Below, one piece after another: positions 24,023-34,638 of a stretch of 64,000 bases of DNA (its first letter is position 1; the number at the start of each line of letters is the position of its first letter). Location of the stretch: contig NZ_CP109000.1 in assembly GCF_036226605.1 (NCBI RefSeq), positions 5,266,501-5,330,500 of the forward strand, given 5' to 3'. The notes under the pieces were generated by a model, which did no database searches, had not been told where the DNA came from, and saw only the letters and a list, made by a program, of their open reading frames with translations. The stretch comes from Streptomyces sp. NBC_00704. GTDB taxonomy: Bacteria; Actinomycetota; Actinomycetes; Streptomycetales; Streptomycetaceae. The position numbers were made by a program, and so were the translations under genes.

Positions 24023-26416
24023 ATGTCCCACGACGGCGTCGGCCCGCGCGCGGTGACGCGTTCGGTCGCCTTCCTCACCGCAGGTGTGCTCGCGGTGCCC
24101 CTGCTCACGGGCTGCGGCTCCCCGGACGAGGCCGGCCGGCCCCTGGCCCGCCAGGACGTCGCCCGCGCCGACCGCGCCTCGGTCGCCGAGGGCGGCACCC
24201 TGCGCTGGGCGGTGGACGCCGTCCCGGAGACCTTCAACGCCTTCCAGTCGGACGCGGACCCGACGACCGCCCAGGTCGCCCAGGCCGTGCTCCCCTCGAT
24301 GTTCCGGATGGACGCGAACGGACGGCCGCAGCGCGACGCCGACTACCTGGAGTCCGCGAAGGTCGTCGCCACCGAGCCCAAGCAGGTCGTGCTGTACAAG
24401 CTGAACCAGCAGGCCGTCTGGAGCGACGGCCGGGAGATCGGCGCCGCCGACTTCGCCGCCCAGTGGCGGGCCCTGTCGGGCAAGGACAGCGCGTACTGGA
24501 CCGCCCGCAACGCCGGCTACGACCGCATCGAGAAGATCGAGCGCGGGGCCAACGACCTGGAGGTCAAGGTCACCTTCGGCCGGACCTACGCCGACTGGCG
24601 CTCGCTGTTCTCCCCGCTGTACCCGAAGGACGTCATGGGCACCCCCGACTCCTTCAACGACGGCGCGCGGCGCACGCTGAAGGTGACCGCCGGGCCGTTC
24701 GCCGTGAAGAAGGTCGACCGCAAGAAGAAGCAGGTCGATCTCGCCCGCAACCCGCGCTGGTGGGGGAAGCCGGCCAAGCTCTCCGAGATCGTGCTGACGG
24801 CCGTCCCGAGGGACGAGCGGACGTCCGCAATGGCCGCCGGGAAGATCGACCTGGCCGAGATCGACCCGTCCGACGCGCAGAACGTCGACGGCGCCGCCCG
24901 CGGCACGGCCGGACCGCCCGCCGGGACCGGACCCGCCGGCCTGGAGGCCCTGCGCAGATGGGCCCTGGCCCACGGCATCGCCCCGGCCGGCGGGAAGGCC
25001 GACGACGAGTCCGACGAGCAGTCGGACGACGAGGCCGACGACGAGAAGAAGTCGTCCGGGGACAAGGCCCGCGCGAAGCTGACCGCGGCGATCGCCGAGT
25101 GGCAGAGCCGGCAGAAGGCGCTGCGCGCCTTCGAGGTGCGCAGATCGCTGGAGCCCGCCTACACCCAGCTCGCCCTGAACGGCGCACAGGGCCCGCTGGC
25201 GGACGAGCGGGTGCGGCGGGCCGTGGCCCGCGCCCTGGACCGCAAGGAACTGGCCAAGGCCGTCCTCAAGCCGCTGGGCCTGCCCGCCGAGCCCGTGGGC
25301 AGCCACCTCGCCCTGGCCGGACAGGACGCGTACGCCGACGGCAGCGGAGCCCTCGGCGACCAGGACACCGCCGAGGCGCAGGCGCTCCTCGCCGACGCCG
25401 GCTGGGTGGCCGGCGGCCCCGTCAAGGAGAAGGACAAGGACAAGGGCGAGAAGGCGGCCGGCTCGGCCGGGAAGAAGGAGAGCGGGCCGGACGCCGAGAA
25501 GGGCGAGAAGAGCGAGAAGAGCGAGAAGAGCGAGAAGAGCGAGAAGAGTGATAAGTCCGAGAAGGGCGAGAAGGCAAAGAAGAAGAAGGACGACGACGGC
25601 ACGTACATCGTCGGCGAGGACGACAAGGCGCCCGACGCGGCCGGCGACGAACGCCACGACGCCGCGAAGAACGAGGCCGGCGGACACCGGCTCGCCCAGG
25701 ACGGCAAGCAGTACCGGCAGCCGCACCGGGGAGGCGCCCCCGGCGCCTACGCCCCCAAGGGCACCGCCGCGCCCCACGCCGACGCGGCGCTCCAGGCCGG
25801 CGCGGCGCCGAAGGGCACCGCCGCGCCCGTCGGCGCCCCGGCCAAGGCGCTGGCCAAGGACGGCAAGGCGCTCGACCTGAAGTTCGTGCTGCCGTCCGGG
25901 CCGGGATCGCAGTCCCTGGAGGCGGTCGCCGAGCGGATCACGAAGATGCTGGCGAAGGTCGGCATCCGCACCGAGATCACCAAGGTCTCCGACGCGAGCT
26001 ACTTCAAGGACCACATCGCGTCCGGCGACTACGACCTCGCGCTGTACTCCTGGCCCGCGTCCGCCTTCCCGGCCACCGACGCCCGGCCGATCTACGCCAA
26101 GCCGCGGCCGGCCGCGGACGGCTCCCTGACCGTGGAGCAGAACTACACCCGGGTCGGCACCGACCAGGTCGACCAGCTGTTCGCCCAGGCGCTCGCGACC
26201 CTGGACCGGGACGAGGCCCGTTCCCTGATCCGCAAGGCCGACTCGCGCATCTGGGCGGCCGCCGGTTCGATCCCCCTCTACCAGCGGCCGCAGCTCACCG
26301 CCGTGCGCAAGAACGTGGTGAACGCGGGGGCCTTCGGCTTCCAGACGCCGGTCTACGAGGACATGGGCTTTCTGAAGAAGGGCGCGAAGGCCGCCGGGAG
26401 CCCCGCGCGCAAGTGA
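24023..26416 (+). CDS. Oligopeptide-binding lipoprotein with charged insert (SBP family 5)
   Basis: A 797-residue secreted lipoprotein. The signal peptide ends in VPLLTGC (lipobox, Cys about residue 31). The body matches ABC-type oligopeptide-binding proteins: GGTLRWAVDAVPETFNAF, the Trp-rich KLNQQAVWSDGREI and RVRRAVARALDR segments, and LALYSWPASAF near the C-terminus. It is much longer than the usual 530-600 residues because of two polar inserts: an acidic one (about 328-348) and a very Lys/Glu/Ser-rich one (about 466-527), the latter made of nine-base repeats. No permease or ATPase gene is adjacent; the divergent sdh operon and the downstream typA are unrelated. It may serve the importers at 34678-48094 or act as a peptide-sensing lipoprotein. 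Confidence 0.83.
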   Translation: MSHDGVGPRAVTRSVAFLTAGVLAVPLLTGCGSPDEAGRPLARQDVARADRASVAEGGTLRWAVDAVPETFNAFQSDADPTTAQVAQAVLPSMFRMDANGRPQRDADYLESAKVVATEPKQVVLYKLNQQAVWSDGREIGAADFAAQWRALSGKDSAYWTARNAGYDRIEKIERGANDLEVKVTFGRTYADWRSLFSPLYPKDVMGTPDSFNDGARRTLKVTAGPFAVKKVDRKKKQVDLARNPRWWGKPAKLSEIVLTAVPRDERTSAMAAGKIDLAEIDPSDAQNVDGAARGTAGPPAGTGPAGLEALRRWALAHGIAPAGGKADDESDEQSDDEADDEKKSSGDKARAKLTAAIAEWQSRQKALRAFEVRRSLEPAYTQLALNGAQGPLADERVRRAVARALDRKELAKAVLKPLGLPAEPVGSHLALAGQDAYADGSGALGDQDTAEAQALLADAGWVAGGPVKEKDKDKGEKAAGSAGKKESGPDAEKGEKSEKSEKSEKSEKSDKSEKGEKAKKKKDDDGTYIVGEDDKAPDAAGDERHDAAKNEAGGHRLAQDGKQYRQPHRGGAPGAYAPKGTAAPHADAALQAGAAPKGTAAPVGAPAKALAKDGKALDLKFVLPSGPGSQSLEAVAERITKMLAKVGIRTEITKVSDASYFKDHIASGDYDLALYSWPASAFPATDARPIYAKPRPAADGSLTVEQNYTRVGTDQVDQLFAQALATLDRDEARSLIRKADSRIWAAAGSIPLYQRPQLTAVRKNVVNAGAFGFQTPVYEDMGFLKKGAKAAGSPARK
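25498..25575 (+). repeat. 9-bp repeat encoding Glu-Lys-Ser tract
   Basis: About seven copies of GAGAAGAGC and variants (GAGAAGGGC, GATAAGTCC) encode a Glu-Lys-Ser tract inside the lipoprotein gene, giving a local drop in GC content. Confidence 0.85.
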
Positions 26417-26479
26417 GCGCGCAGCGGTCCGGAACCACCGCGCGACCTGCGCGGAACCGGGCCGGCGGGCAGCGTGGAA

Positions 26480-26512
26480 CCGGGCCCGGATCCTGTGTGG
26501 ATCCGGGCCCGG
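26480..26512 (+). terminator. Terminator after the binding-lipoprotein gene
   Basis: A perfect 14-bp stem (CCGGGCCCGGATCC and its complement) with a 5-base loop lies 63 bases after the stop codon. There is no T-run, as is common for Streptomyces terminators. Confidence 0.7.
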
Positions 26513-26681
26513 ACGCGGTGCGGGAGGCGGTCCGCGGACGGGCCGCGCGGCCCTGCGGAGGCCGTCCCCCGCCGGGCCACGTACCATGGGGTGAGGCCGT
26601 GGCGTGTCAAGCCCGGCAGGGCCCGCGTAACACAGACGTACGCAGCAGGGTCGCCCTCACACTCCGGGAGAACGCCGCTTT

Positions 26682-28589
<1,908 letters not shown>

Positions 28590-28627
28590 TCCGCGAGCAG
28601 TTCGCGGCCGGGCGCACGCGCCCGCGG

Positions 28628-28659
28628 GCCCGGGTCCCCTTCGTGGGGGCCCGGGCTTT
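28628..28659 (+). terminator. Terminator after typA
   Basis: A 12-bp stem (GCCCGGGTCCCC pairing with GGGGGCCCGGGC, one T-G pair) and a 5-base loop, followed by TTT, 39 bases after the typA stop. Confidence 0.85.
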
Positions 28660-28716
28660 GTCGCGGCCGGCTCCCGCGCGGGGGAATCCCCTCGACAGGC
28701 GGGCGGGGGGCCGGAC

Positions 28717-29235
28717 ATGCTCGGCGCGATGACGAGAACCGACGACATGCCCGCCGCCTGGGACGAACGCGCCCAGCTGACCGCCTTCCTCGACTACGCC
28801 CGGGACACCGCCCGCGCCAAGTGCGCGGGCCTCTCCGACGCGGACGCCCGCAGAGCGCCCCTGCCGGGGTCGCCGCTGATGACCCCGAGCGGGGTGATCA
28901 GCCATCTGCGCTGGGTCGAGTACTACTGGTTCCGCGTGGTCCTCCTCGGCGAGGACGACCAAGGGCCCTGGACCGACGAGGACCCCGACCGCGAGATGCG
29001 CATCGCCGTCGACATCCCCTTCGCGCGCCTGCTCTCCGAGTACGCGGAACAGGCCGACGCCCACCGCGCGCTGGTCGCCGGGACCGGTCTGGACACCCGG
29101 GCGAGCCGGCCGATCCGCGACGGCCGCCATGTGGACCTGCGCTGGATCCTCCTGCACCTGATCGAGGAGACGGCCCGGCACAACGGCCACCTCGACATCC
29201 TGCGTGAGCTGATCGACGGCACGACCGGCAGGTGA
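28717..29235 (+). CDS. DUF664/DinB-like protein
   Basis: A 172-residue four-helix-bundle protein of the DinB/DUF664 superfamily. Three putative metal-binding His are in place: one in VISHLRWVEYYWF, and two in the C-terminal segment LHLIEETARHNGHLDILRE. Related actinobacterial enzymes are thiol-dependent (mycothiol or bacillithiol) transferases or isomerases, which fits a mycothiol producer (mshB at 52738). The start is ATG 28717 or ATG 28729; the second begins the conserved part. No operon partner. Confidence 0.82.
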   Translation: MLGAMTRTDDMPAAWDERAQLTAFLDYARDTARAKCAGLSDADARRAPLPGSPLMTPSGVISHLRWVEYYWFRVVLLGEDDQGPWTDEDPDREMRIAVDIPFARLLSEYAEQADAHRALVAGTGLDTRASRPIRDGRHVDLRWILLHLIEETARHNGHLDILRELIDGTTGR

Positions 29236-29268
29236 CCTCCGGGCACGACGGCCCGCCCACCCACGGCG

Positions 29269-29335
29269 GTCCCGTCGAGTCCTGCCGAGTTCCGTAGAGT
29301 CCCGCCCAGCCCCGCCGAGCCCCGCTCAGTCCCGC
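29269..29335. repeat. Degenerate 10-bp tandem repeat (GAGTCCCGCC)
   Basis: Six or seven head-to-tail copies of a ten-base unit close to GAGTCCCGCC (variants GAGTTCCGTA, CAGCCCCGCC, GAGCCCCGCT) lie just after the DUF664 gene. One helical turn separates the copies. Confidence 0.6.
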
Positions 29336-29457
29336 GGGCGCCCGGAGCCCGGCACGGGGCCCGGCGCAAGGCCCGCGGAGGCCCACAGAGGCCGCGAAGT
29401 CGGGCGGGGGCTCCGCGGAGACGGCCGGAAGGCCGGCGAACGTCGGAAGTCCGGGTG

Positions 29458-29522
29458 GAAGACCACTGAAAGATCACTGAAAGAGCACGGAAAGACCGCT
29501 GAAGGAGCCGGGAAAGACGGCT
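29458..29522. promoter_or_regulatory. Six 11-bp direct repeats: candidate SARP/AfsR box array
   Basis: Six consecutive units, the first 10 and the others 11 bases long, share GAAAGAxCxCT: GAAGACCACT, GAAAGATCACT, GAAAGAGCACG, GAAAGACCGCT, GAAGGAGCCGG and GAAAGACGGCT. SARP proteins are known to bind direct heptamer repeats spaced 11 or 22 bases apart, so an 11-bp array upstream of a SARP gene is a plausible autoregulatory target. The heptamer differs from the best-known TCGAGCG-type boxes. Assignment is inference. Confidence 0.5.
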
Positions 29523-29733
29523 GTCCGAGACTGGTGGTGCGGGGCGGGCGACCGACGGGGGACACGCGGCGCCCGCCTCGCGTGCACGGTGGGCCGCCCC
29601 GCGCCGCGACCGCGCCCGTCGCCTTCGGCCCCGGCGTCCCCGGTTGGCCGGAATCCGACCCCGGGAGGCCCGCGGATTCGCGTCGGCGAAGCCCCGCGTT
29701 GCTCGGCCGTCGCCGCTGGACTACGTTCTGTCA

Positions 29734-32700
29734 ATGCTCACCCCACGGCTCCGTTTCCGTCTGCTCGGACCCCTGGACATCGAGATCGACGGACGGGCCG
29801 TCTCGCTCACCGGACGCCAACGGGCGCTGTGCGCGGTCCTCCTGCTCCACGCCAACCAGGTCGTCTCCGTCGACCGGCTGATCCAGTGCCTGTGGGACGA
29901 CCGCCCGCCCGGCGCCGGCGCGGCCCGCGTCCGGGCCCTCGTCGCCGAGGTGCGGCGCGCTCTCGGGCCTTCGGGGACGGGCCTGCTGACGACCCGTCGC
30001 CCCGGCTACGTCATCCACGCCGGTCCGGCCGAACTCGACCTGCTCGCCTTCGAGAACCTCGTCAGGGCCGGCTCGCGGGCCGCCGCCGACGGCGACTGGC
30101 GGACGGCACGGCGCTGCGGGGAGGAGGCCCTGGAGCTGTGGCGGGACGAGCCGCTGGCCGACCTCCCGGGGGTCGCCGTGCGCGAGGCCGAGCGCCAACG
30201 GCTCGGCGAACTGCACCTGGTGGCCCGCGAAAGCGTCGCCGAGGCGGAGATCGAGACCGGCCGGCACCGGCAGGCCATCGCCGAACTGCTGCGGCTGACC
30301 GCCGCCCACCCGCTGCGCGAACGCCCGCACGGCCTGCTGATGGCCGCCCTGCACCAGGACGGCCGCAGCGCCGAGGCGCTGGAGCTGTACGCCGCGCTGC
30401 GCCGGCGCATGGTGGACGAACTGGGCATGGAACCCTCCGTCGACCTCAGGGACCTGCACCAGCGCCTGCTGGGCGACGGCAGGCCCGGCGGCGTCCTCAC
30501 CGGCGCTCCCGGCGCCCGTCCCCCGCAGTCCCGGTCCTGGCCGCCGTCGCCCTCACCGGCGCACCCGCGGCCGCTCTCCCCCTCGGGGGCACAGCCGTCG
30601 GCCGCCGCCGCCCCCGAGCGACCCGTGCCGCGCCAACTTCCGCCCGCCCCACGCCGTTTCGTCGGCCGTGACCGCGAACTCGGCCGTCTCGACTCCTGTC
30701 TGCGCGACGGCGAACCCCTCGCCCTCATCGTGGGGCCGGCGGGCGTCGGCAAGAGCGCCCTCGCGCTGCACTGGGCCCACCGGGTCGCCGACCGCTTCCC
30801 CGACGGCCAGCTCTTCCTGGACATGCGGGGCTTCGACAACGCCGAGCCGATGACCCCGGACGAGGCGCTGCCGCTGCTGCTGCAAGGACTGGGCTGCGCC
30901 CCGCGCGACATCCCGCTGGGCGCGGAGGCGCAGACCGCGCTGTACCGGACGCTGCTGGCGGACCGCCGGGTGCTGGTCGTCCTGGACGACGTGGCCGACG
31001 CCTCCCACGTCCGGCGGCTGCTGCCCGCGTCGGCCGGCTCGCTCACGCTGGTGACGAGCCGCGACAAGCTCAGCGGCCTGGTCACCCTCGACGGCGGCTA
31101 CCGGGTCTCCTGCGACGTCCTCGACAGCGCGGCAGCGCTGGAGCTGATCAGCGGCGCGGTCGGCGCCGAGGCCGTCGCCGCCGATCCGGAGGCCGCGACC
31201 CGGCTCGTCGAACTCTGCGACCACCTGCCGCTCGCCCTGTGCGTCGCGGGCTCCTGGATCGGCGACCGGCCAGGCAGTATCCGGGCCTACGTGCGCGACC
31301 TCGCCGACCGGGGACGTCTGGCCCGGCTGCACGTCGAGGGGGAGGAGTCCGTCGCCGTGCGGGCCGCGCTCGACCTGTCGTACGGGACGCTGCCCGAGGA
31401 CGCCCGGCTGGCCTTCCGCCGCCTCGGCACGCTGCCCGGCACCGGCCGGTCGGTCCCGGCGGCCGCCGCTGCCGCCGGTACCGGCGAACGCGACCTGGCC
31501 GACCGGCTGCGGCTGGCCCAGCGCGTGCACCTGCTGCGCGACGTCGAGCACGGCCGCCCCGCGTGGCACGACCTCGTCCACGAGTACGCCCGCGACCGCA
31601 CGCTCGCCGAGGACTCCCCCGAGGAGCGGGAGGCCGCCGTCACCCGCGTCCTCGACCACTATCTGCAGAGCGTCGTCAACGCCGCCGCCACGGCGGGCCT
31701 GTACGTCATGCGCACCCGCCCCGGCCCCGTCGAGGGCTCGCTGCCGCGGGAGTTCGCCACGGCCGAGGAGGCGTACGCCTGGTTCGACGGCGAGTGGGAC
31801 GACATCGCGGCCGCCGTCGGACACGCCGCCGAGCACGGGCCCGCGCCGTTCGTGTGGTGGCTGGTGGACGCGTTGCAGGACCTGTTCCACCACCGCCGGC
31901 CGCTCTCCGACTGGATGCGGCTGGCCACCCTCGCCCGGGAGGTGGCCGCCCGCCACGGGGACGAGGTCGGCCAGGCCTCCATGTGCCTGTCCCTGGGCAG
32001 CGCCCGCTGGCGCAACGGCGACCTGCGGGGCGCGCTGGCCGAGTACGAGGAGGGGGAGCAGCTGGCCCGCCGGGCGGGCTGGGCGTACGGCGAGGCCGGC
32101 AGCCTCCAGGGCAAGGGCGTCACCCTCAAGCTCCTCGGCGAGCTGCGCCGCGCACTGCCCTGCTACGACCGGGCGCTCGCCCTCTACCGCACCCTGGGGA
32201 ACGTCAAGAACGAGGAGATCATGCTGATCAACACGGCGTCCCTCAACCTGGCGCTGGGGCGGCTGGACGCGGCCGAGGAGGCGGCCCGCGCCGCCCTCGA
32301 CCTGGTCGGCGACACGGTCCACCACAACCGGGCGATGGCGCTCGTCAGCCTCGCGCAGGTGCGGCAGCGGCAGGCCCGGTTCGACGAGGCGGCGGCGGCG
32401 CTGCGCACCTGCTTCCTCGTCTCGCGCGACTCGGGCTCCACTTATACGGAGGCGGTGGCCCTGGAGGCGCTGGGCCGGGTCCGCGCCGACGCCGGCCGGG
32501 ACGACCGCGCGCTCCTCGCCTACGAGGACGCCCTCGCCGTCTCCCGCCGGGTCGAGAACCGCAACTGCCAGGTCGACAGCCTGGTCGGGATCGCCTCGGT
32601 GAAACTGCGGGCGGGCCGCGCCGAGGAGGCGGCCGAACACCTCGACACCGCCTTCGAGACGGCCGAGCGCACCGGACACCGGGCGGGCCTGGTCGAGGTG

Positions 32701-33234
32701 CTGCTGGCCCGCGCCGACCTGGCCCGCGCCCAGGGCCGTCCCGCCGACGCCCTGGACTGCCTGGAGCGCGCCGAGGGCCTCGCCACCGACGGCACGCCTC
32801 TCGCCCTGCCCCGTATCCACCTCACCACCGCCCTCACGCTCCTGGACACCGACCCGGAAAAGTGCGCAAATGCGGACGTTGGCGGACATGTTGACGAGAG
32901 TGAACGCGCCGACCCCGGCGCGGACGGGGCGGATCCGCTCCCGGTCAGGGCCAGGGACGAGGCGGGCCGGGCCGTCGTCCTGGCCGAGGCCTCCGGGCAG
33001 CGCCTGCTGCACGCGCACGCCCTCGCGGCCCTGGCCGCCGCTCACGAGGCGCTCGGCGACGCCGGGCCGGCCCGCACCGCACGGGCCGGCGCCGAGGCGC
33101 TGTACGCGGCGATCGGCGTGCGGGCCGGGGCCGGGGTGCCTGCGAGCCGCCTGGCGGGGCACCGGCACCGCGAGCTGCCCCAGGACGCGGAGTCCCGCCT
33201 CACCCTCTATCTGACCGAGCACTTCGACGGCTGA
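29734..33234 (+). CDS. AfsR-like regulator (SARP-BTAD-NB-ARC-TPR)
   Basis: A 1166-residue giant SARP. Residues 1-95 are an OmpR-like winged helix (RLLGPLDIEIDGR, then LTGRQRALCAVLLLHAN). The BTAD helical domain follows (about 100-250). A Pro/Ser linker leads to an NB-ARC ATPase with Walker A GPAGVGKSA near residue 333 and Walker B VLVVLDD near 411. TPR-like repeats fill the rest (about 650-1140). AfsR of S. coelicolor (about 990 residues) shares this plan and activates antibiotic-regulatory genes after phosphorylation. The ATG start was chosen because the SARP fold begins directly there. Between TPRs near 32860-32950 is an odd lower-GC stretch. The gene is convergent with the small SARP, 22 bases away. 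Confidence 0.93.
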   Translation: MLTPRLRFRLLGPLDIEIDGRAVSLTGRQRALCAVLLLHANQVVSVDRLIQCLWDDRPPGAGAARVRALVAEVRRALGPSGTGLLTTRRPGYVIHAGPAELDLLAFENLVRAGSRAAADGDWRTARRCGEEALELWRDEPLADLPGVAVREAERQRLGELHLVARESVAEAEIETGRHRQAIAELLRLTAAHPLRERPHGLLMAALHQDGRSAEALELYAALRRRMVDELGMEPSVDLRDLHQRLLGDGRPGGVLTGAPGARPPQSRSWPPSPSPAHPRPLSPSGAQPSAAAAPERPVPRQLPPAPRRFVGRDRELGRLDSCLRDGEPLALIVGPAGVGKSALALHWAHRVADRFPDGQLFLDMRGFDNAEPMTPDEALPLLLQGLGCAPRDIPLGAEAQTALYRTLLADRRVLVVLDDVADASHVRRLLPASAGSLTLVTSRDKLSGLVTLDGGYRVSCDVLDSAAALELISGAVGAEAVAADPEAATRLVELCDHLPLALCVAGSWIGDRPGSIRAYVRDLADRGRLARLHVEGEESVAVRAALDLSYGTLPEDARLAFRRLGTLPGTGRSVPAAAAAAGTGERDLADRLRLAQRVHLLRDVEHGRPAWHDLVHEYARDRTLAEDSPEEREAAVTRVLDHYLQSVVNAAATAGLYVMRTRPGPVEGSLPREFATAEEAYAWFDGEWDDIAAAVGHAAEHGPAPFVWWLVDALQDLFHHRRPLSDWMRLATLAREVAARHGDEVGQASMCLSLGSARWRNGDLRGALAEYEEGEQLARRAGWAYGEAGSLQGKGVTLKLLGELRRALPCYDRALALYRTLGNVKNEEIMLINTASLNLALGRLDAAEEAARAALDLVGDTVHHNRAMALVSLAQVRQRQARFDEAAAALRTCFLVSRDSGSTYTEAVALEALGRVRADAGRDDRALLAYEDALAVSRRVENRNCQVDSLVGIASVKLRAGRAEEAAEHLDTAFETAERTGHRAGLVEVLLARADLARAQGRPADALDCLERAEGLATDGTPLALPRIHLTTALTLLDTDPEKCANADVGGHVDESERADPGADGADPLPVRARDEAGRAVVLAEASGQRLLHAHALAALAAAHEALGDAGPARTARAGAEALYAAIGVRAGAGVPASRLAGHRHRELPQDAESRLTLYLTEHFDG

Positions 33235-33256
33235 CCGCGTCCGGGGGCGCGGCCGC

Positions 33257-34051
33257 TCAGGCGGACGCGGCGTACGCGCTGCCGACGCCGCCGAGCCCGA
33301 GCCGGGGGTCGCGGGCGAGGATGCGCTCCTGGAGGGACCGCAGGTCCGGGCCCGGCTCGCAGCCCAGCAGATCGACCATCCGCATGCGCAGCAGCCGGAA
33401 GCAGTCCAGCGCGTCCGCCTGGCGTCCGCCGCGGTGCAGGGCGAGCATCAGCAGAGCGGCGACCTTCTCGTCGAAGGGGTGCATCTCGGCGAGCCAGTGC
33501 AACTGCGGCAGGCACTCCTCGTGCCGCCCCGCGTGCAGGGACAGCTCGGCGCTGCCGATCAGCGCGTCCCGGTGCTCTCGCCGCAGGGCCGTGCGCGCCG
33601 ACTCCGCCCAGGGCGTGCGCACGTCGGACAGCGGCTCGCCGCGCCACAGTTCCAGGGCCCGCGCGTACAGGTCGAGGGCGTCGTCCGTCCGGCCGGCGCG
33701 GGCGGTGTGCCGTGCCTGCCGGACGAGGGCGCGGAAGCGGCCGGTGTCCACGGACCGCTCGTCGACGGCGAGGACGTACCCGCCCCGCCTGCGGGCCAGT
33801 TCGAAGCCGCCGGCCCGCTCCCCGTCGGCCCCCAGCGCTTTGCGCAGCCGGGTGGCCTGGATGTAGAGCGCGTCGCGCGGATGCATCGGCCGGCGCTCCT
33901 GCCACACCCGCTCGATCAGCGTCTCGTCGGCGACGAAGGCGCCCGGGGTCCAGGCCAGCGCCGTCAGCAGCAGCTTGGTGCCGTGCGGAAGCGGCAGTTT
34001 GCCGCCGGAGTGGGCGCGGGCCTCCACGCAGCCCAGCAACTGGATTTCCAT
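33257..34051 (-). CDS. Small SARP regulator (DNA-binding + BTAD)
   Basis: A 264-residue SARP with the OmpR-type winged helix at residues 1-95 (MEIQLLGCVEAR at the start; recognition region ALYIQATRLRKALG) and a BTAD domain (about 100-245). This is the size of pathway-specific activators such as ActII-ORF4 and RedD. Such genes normally lie in antibiotic clusters; no biosynthetic genes flank this one. Instead it sits between the AfsR-like regulator and the BldK-like importer. Start ATG 34051. Confidence 0.9.
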   Translation of the reverse strand: MEIQLLGCVEARAHSGGKLPLPHGTKLLLTALAWTPGAFVADETLIERVWQERRPMHPRDALYIQATRLRKALGADGERAGGFELARRRGGYVLAVDERSVDTGRFRALVRQARHTARAGRTDDALDLYARALELWRGEPLSDVRTPWAESARTALRREHRDALIGSAELSLHAGRHEECLPQLHWLAEMHPFDEKVAALLMLALHRGGRQADALDCFRLLRMRMVDLLGCEPGPDLRSLQERILARDPRLGLGGVGSAYAASA

Positions 34052-34363
34052 GCCGTACCCCCGTACCTCGAACCACGTGAGTCACCACTGTGCGCGTCCG
34101 GTGTTCGGCCGGCGCATGGATGCTGCACGGGTCGGGGCACGGGCCGAGGGGCCGGGCCCTGTCGTAAGGAACACGTAGGGAAAACCCTTCATCCTGGTCA
34201 TGGAGTCCGCTCGAAGGGCCTTTGCCTACTAGCCTGCTGTGTGAACGGTGGGTCTGCGCGGCTTCGAGCGCGCCTCCGTGTGTCTCCGGACGCCCCGTCG
34301 CGGGTGGGTCGGCACGGCCGATGCACATGGCCGACCGGGAGGCAAGTGAATTTCCCCTCCCGG

Positions 34364-34382
34364 CTGTCCGCAATGCGGACAG
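34364..34382. promoter_or_regulatory. Perfect 19-base palindrome, candidate operator
   Basis: CTGTCCGCA and its exact reverse complement TGCGGACAG are separated by one base, in the divergent regulatory region between the small SARP gene and the peptide importer. An 8-bp-stem hairpin abuts it on the left. Such a compact dyad is typical of an operator for a dimeric repressor. Confidence 0.5.
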
Positions 34383-34589
34383 TGATCCCCGATAGATGTG
34401 TAACAAGTCCGTTTCGCAGGGATCTTTCTGCTAGCCGTTTGTCCGGATTTTGGAAGAAGTACACATCAGGTGTGATCGAACCGAGACCTTTGGGGTGTGG
34501 TTCGCTCTACGCCCATGGCAGATAGTTAGGCGCGTAGAGCTCGGAATGAACGGGTCACGCGCTGCAGCTGCGGCGACTCGCGAGCCCGG

Positions 34590-34638
34590 GGGGCACCTGA
34601 CTGTTTCAGGCACCGGTGACGGTGGTGTCATGTGCCCC
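34590..34638 (+). promoter_or_regulatory. Leader hairpin(s) before the binding-protein gene
   Basis: Arms GGGGCACCTGAC (34590-34601) and GTCATGTGCCCC (34627-34638) form a 12-bp stem with one mismatch. The left arm also contains CCTGA, which can pair with TCAGG (34606-34610) to make a small competing hairpin. The structure ends 27 bases before the GAGGAGGAG ribosome site. A role in leader-mediated control is possible but unproven. Confidence 0.4.

Larger units (their letters stand above)
29236..29733. other. 498-base regulatory region upstream of the AfsR-like gene
   Basis: No gene is supported here. Two separate short-period repeat arrays lie in it: a degenerate 10-bp one (29269-29335) and an 11-bp one (29458-29522), listed separately. 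The 11-bp array lies about 210-275 bases before the start codon of the SARP-type regulator. Confidence 0.55.

Noticed and set aside
26590..26681. Sigma-70-type promoter for typA (TGTCAA and TAACAC, 17 bases apart)
   Set aside because: Spacing fits, but the boxes match the consensus too poorly to list.
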